Position numbers and translations under genes: made by a program. Below, piece after piece: positions 62,494-64,000 of a stretch of 64,000 nucleotides of DNA; within the stretch, counting starts at the first letter, position 1; every line of letters begins with the position of its first letter. Source of the stretch: Suillus spraguei (taxonomy: Eukaryota > Basidiomycota > Agaricomycetes > Boletales > Suillaceae); assembly GCA_016800925.1 (NCBI GenBank), contig JABCPU010000029.1:269218-333217 (forward strand). Reading direction: 5' to 3'. The notes under the pieces are model-generated. The model saw only the letters and a list, made by a program, of their open reading frames with translations, was not told the origin of the DNA and made no database searches.

Positions 62494-63375
62494 CCACAGT
62501 CTGCGAGCGATGTCGAGAACGTGGATCAAATGATAAAATTGGGCAGTTCAACAGGATCCAACAACCCTGCCAGGTGCTTGTTCGGAGATACCCGACTAAT
62601 CAACATCGATGAGCACCATGGTTCCCGGTCAGGCTCGCTGACTCGGATATCATAATGGATTTCTTAAGCTACAATGACTCTTATAGTATGCATGGATAAG
62701 AAGTACAAGATTGATATTCACACAGCATCCAAATGAAAAAGATTGAATATGCCCTTCGAGTCGTCGTCGGCGCCAGTCACCCCCGCTAGTATACTAAGTC
62801 ATTGCCCATCCGGCTAGGCCTGAGGGAGACTAGGTGCGGTGTCACGCTTGGAGCGATCTGGTGCGTTTTTCCAGCAGAGTGAGCGCACCCATCGACTCGG
62901 TCCGTGGTACTATGTAGTCAGCACCAATTTTGATTGAATCTGAATCTCGCGGCTCCACGAGTTCCACACGATATTGTATAGTCATGGCAATAATCTGGGG
63001 TACCTATCAGTGGTCAGTAATTTATTCAATGATCTGAGCTGCAGTGTGGAGTTGCGCCGCTGTGGGCCTGTGGCACGTGAGCTCGGAGGTGAGGTGCTCA
63101 AGCGCTCATTGAGTCATCAACAGCCTCTGTAGTAGCACTCCTCCTCACTTATTATCATAAAAATTTCGAGTGTCAGTGCATTGCATCCCGACGACGGTGA
63201 GCGACATTCGCTGTCATCGTTAACATTTAACATTTACGAACGTGTTTATGCCGTAAAGGAGCTGTGACATCGCTTGCTGGTCGCCTTAACATATGTAATC
63301 ATTCCAGCTTGACACTTTGTTGACCACTTACCTGCCCTCGATAAGATCTTTCAACTAACGTGCACCACGAATTCC
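62494..63375. other. intergenic between divergent BZW-like and PP2C genes
   Basis: The 5' ends of both genes face this 0.9 kb, so it should hold two promoters. No TATA box in a good position and no additional gene were seen. Confidence 0.35.
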
Positions 63376-64000
63376 ATGAACCTCCGTTTCACAGACTCCC
63401 CAAACGCGCGCTCAAAAACAATTACGACCGCCGATGGCATCGACACCTTTGGTGTGCGTACTATCTATGCAATAAAACCATCGAGGAGACTCATTGTATA
63501 CATAGATATTGAATCAGCATTCCACAGGAAACGGCGCCTACCAGGTTGGCATATCTGAGGATGTGGGCACACGTCGATATATGGAAGATGCCCATTCCTT
63601 CGTCGTCGACTATGCTGGTGTGCGAGGGCAGGGATTCTTCGCTATTTTCGACGGTCATGCAGGAAAACACGCAGCTGAATGGTGTGGCGCGCATTTTCAT
63701 GAGGTCCGTATAGTCACTATATTTTCGTGCCAATTAAACACGTGATCATGTACAGTACCTCCTCGACGCGCTCCGCACTTCTTCCAGTGCTACGATTCCG
63801 GACGTTCTAAATGAGACATTCCACAACGTTGACAAACGCATTTCTCGTCTTAGCGAAGAATCCGATGGCAAGATCCACTCAGGATGCACAGTCGTAACCG
63901 CCTTCCTTCGCATCGAGGATGCGGATGGTCGGCAATCTTTCCTCCCCGCGCCTCCACTTTCCTCGCCCTCCCCTACTGACAGCGGGAGCCGCAAGTGGTA
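63376..64000 (+). CDS. PP2C-type Ser/Thr phosphatase, N-terminal part (cut by window edge)
   Basis: The first 165 or so residues of a metal-dependent PP2C phosphatase that leaves the window. Three exons are seen (introns 63452-63527, 63704-63755). The order of motifs is diagnostic: GISEDVGTRRYMEDAHSFVV (motif 1, with the Arg that binds substrate phosphate), GQGFFAIFDGHAGKHAAEWC (motif 2, whose Asp binds the two metals) and GKIHSGCTVVTAFLRIED (motif 3, with Cys where many have Ser). PP2C enzymes act as monomers and often down-regulate stress MAP kinase pathways. The short N-terminus resembles Ptc1-type members. The start ATG gives MNLRFTDSPNARSK. Confidence 0.9.

Overview
The window reads as nuclear DNA of a filamentous basidiomycete, most likely an Agaricomycete. 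Genes are densely interrupted by 43-66 bp GT-AG introns (a few are longer). Several proteins match families typical of mushroom-forming fungi: single-pass membrane proteins with galactose-binding-like ectodomains, an orphan Mg-chelatase-like protein, F-box/LRR proteins, BTB proteins and a gag-like TE protein whose key motif is FAFPHR. No bacterial operons, organellar genes, rRNA or tRNA genes were recognised.

Layout, left to right. 1-962 is the 5' third of an MgtA-like P-type ATPase that leaves the window. 1-4.9 kb is otherwise gene-poor. At 4.9-9.1 kb a Yippee-like gene and the GARP tether subunit VPS53 diverge from a 178 bp spacer. At 9.4-14.7 kb a single-pass membrane protein and a Mg-chelatase-like AAA+ relative diverge from a 226 bp spacer. 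At 15.8-17.4 kb lies an MBIP-like coiled-coil gene. 17.4-19.8 kb is decayed, with a WD40 relic. At 19.9-21.7 kb is a BTB/POZ gene, then an unidentified gene (22.8-23.5 kb) and a gag-like TE fragment (23.7-24.6 kb). At 25.1-29.9 kb is a LIM-LIM-coiled coil-C1-RhoGAP gene with many frame breaks. 30.9-34.8 kb is a complete PIF/Harbinger DNA transposon inserted between host genes. At 36.2-38.6 kb is the elongation factor ELL. At 40.3-42.9 kb is an MDM31/MDM32 inner mitochondrial membrane gene. At 43.7-46.4 kb is a dead sugar transporter, followed by a 540 bp MITE-like element. At 48.8-50.1 kb is a HAC1/XBP1-type bZIP with two overlapping C-terminal frames. At 50.7-53.2 kb is the succinate dehydrogenase flavoprotein, followed by an F-box gene, a Zn2Cys6 regulator, a BZW/5MP W2-domain gene and the start of a PP2C phosphatase.

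There is no functional cluster. The genes are mostly unrelated housekeeping genes (retrograde trafficking, Pol II elongation, mitochondrial organisation, TCA cycle, translation control, stress signalling) with TE debris between them. Exon models were checked by arithmetic. VPS53, SDH1, the bZIP, the RhoGAP gene and the TE gag each need one or more extra bases to stay in frame, often at runs of G or C. The other complete multi-exon models close exactly. The mix of near-intact essential genes with single-base gaps suggests base-calling errors, while the RhoGAP gene is hit so often that real decay cannot be excluded.

The points most worth following up are the two-frame C-terminus of the HAC1-like gene with an Ire1-type CTGCAGC motif, the apparently intact Harbinger element, and the MITE with subterminal GCGCGATAC repeats.
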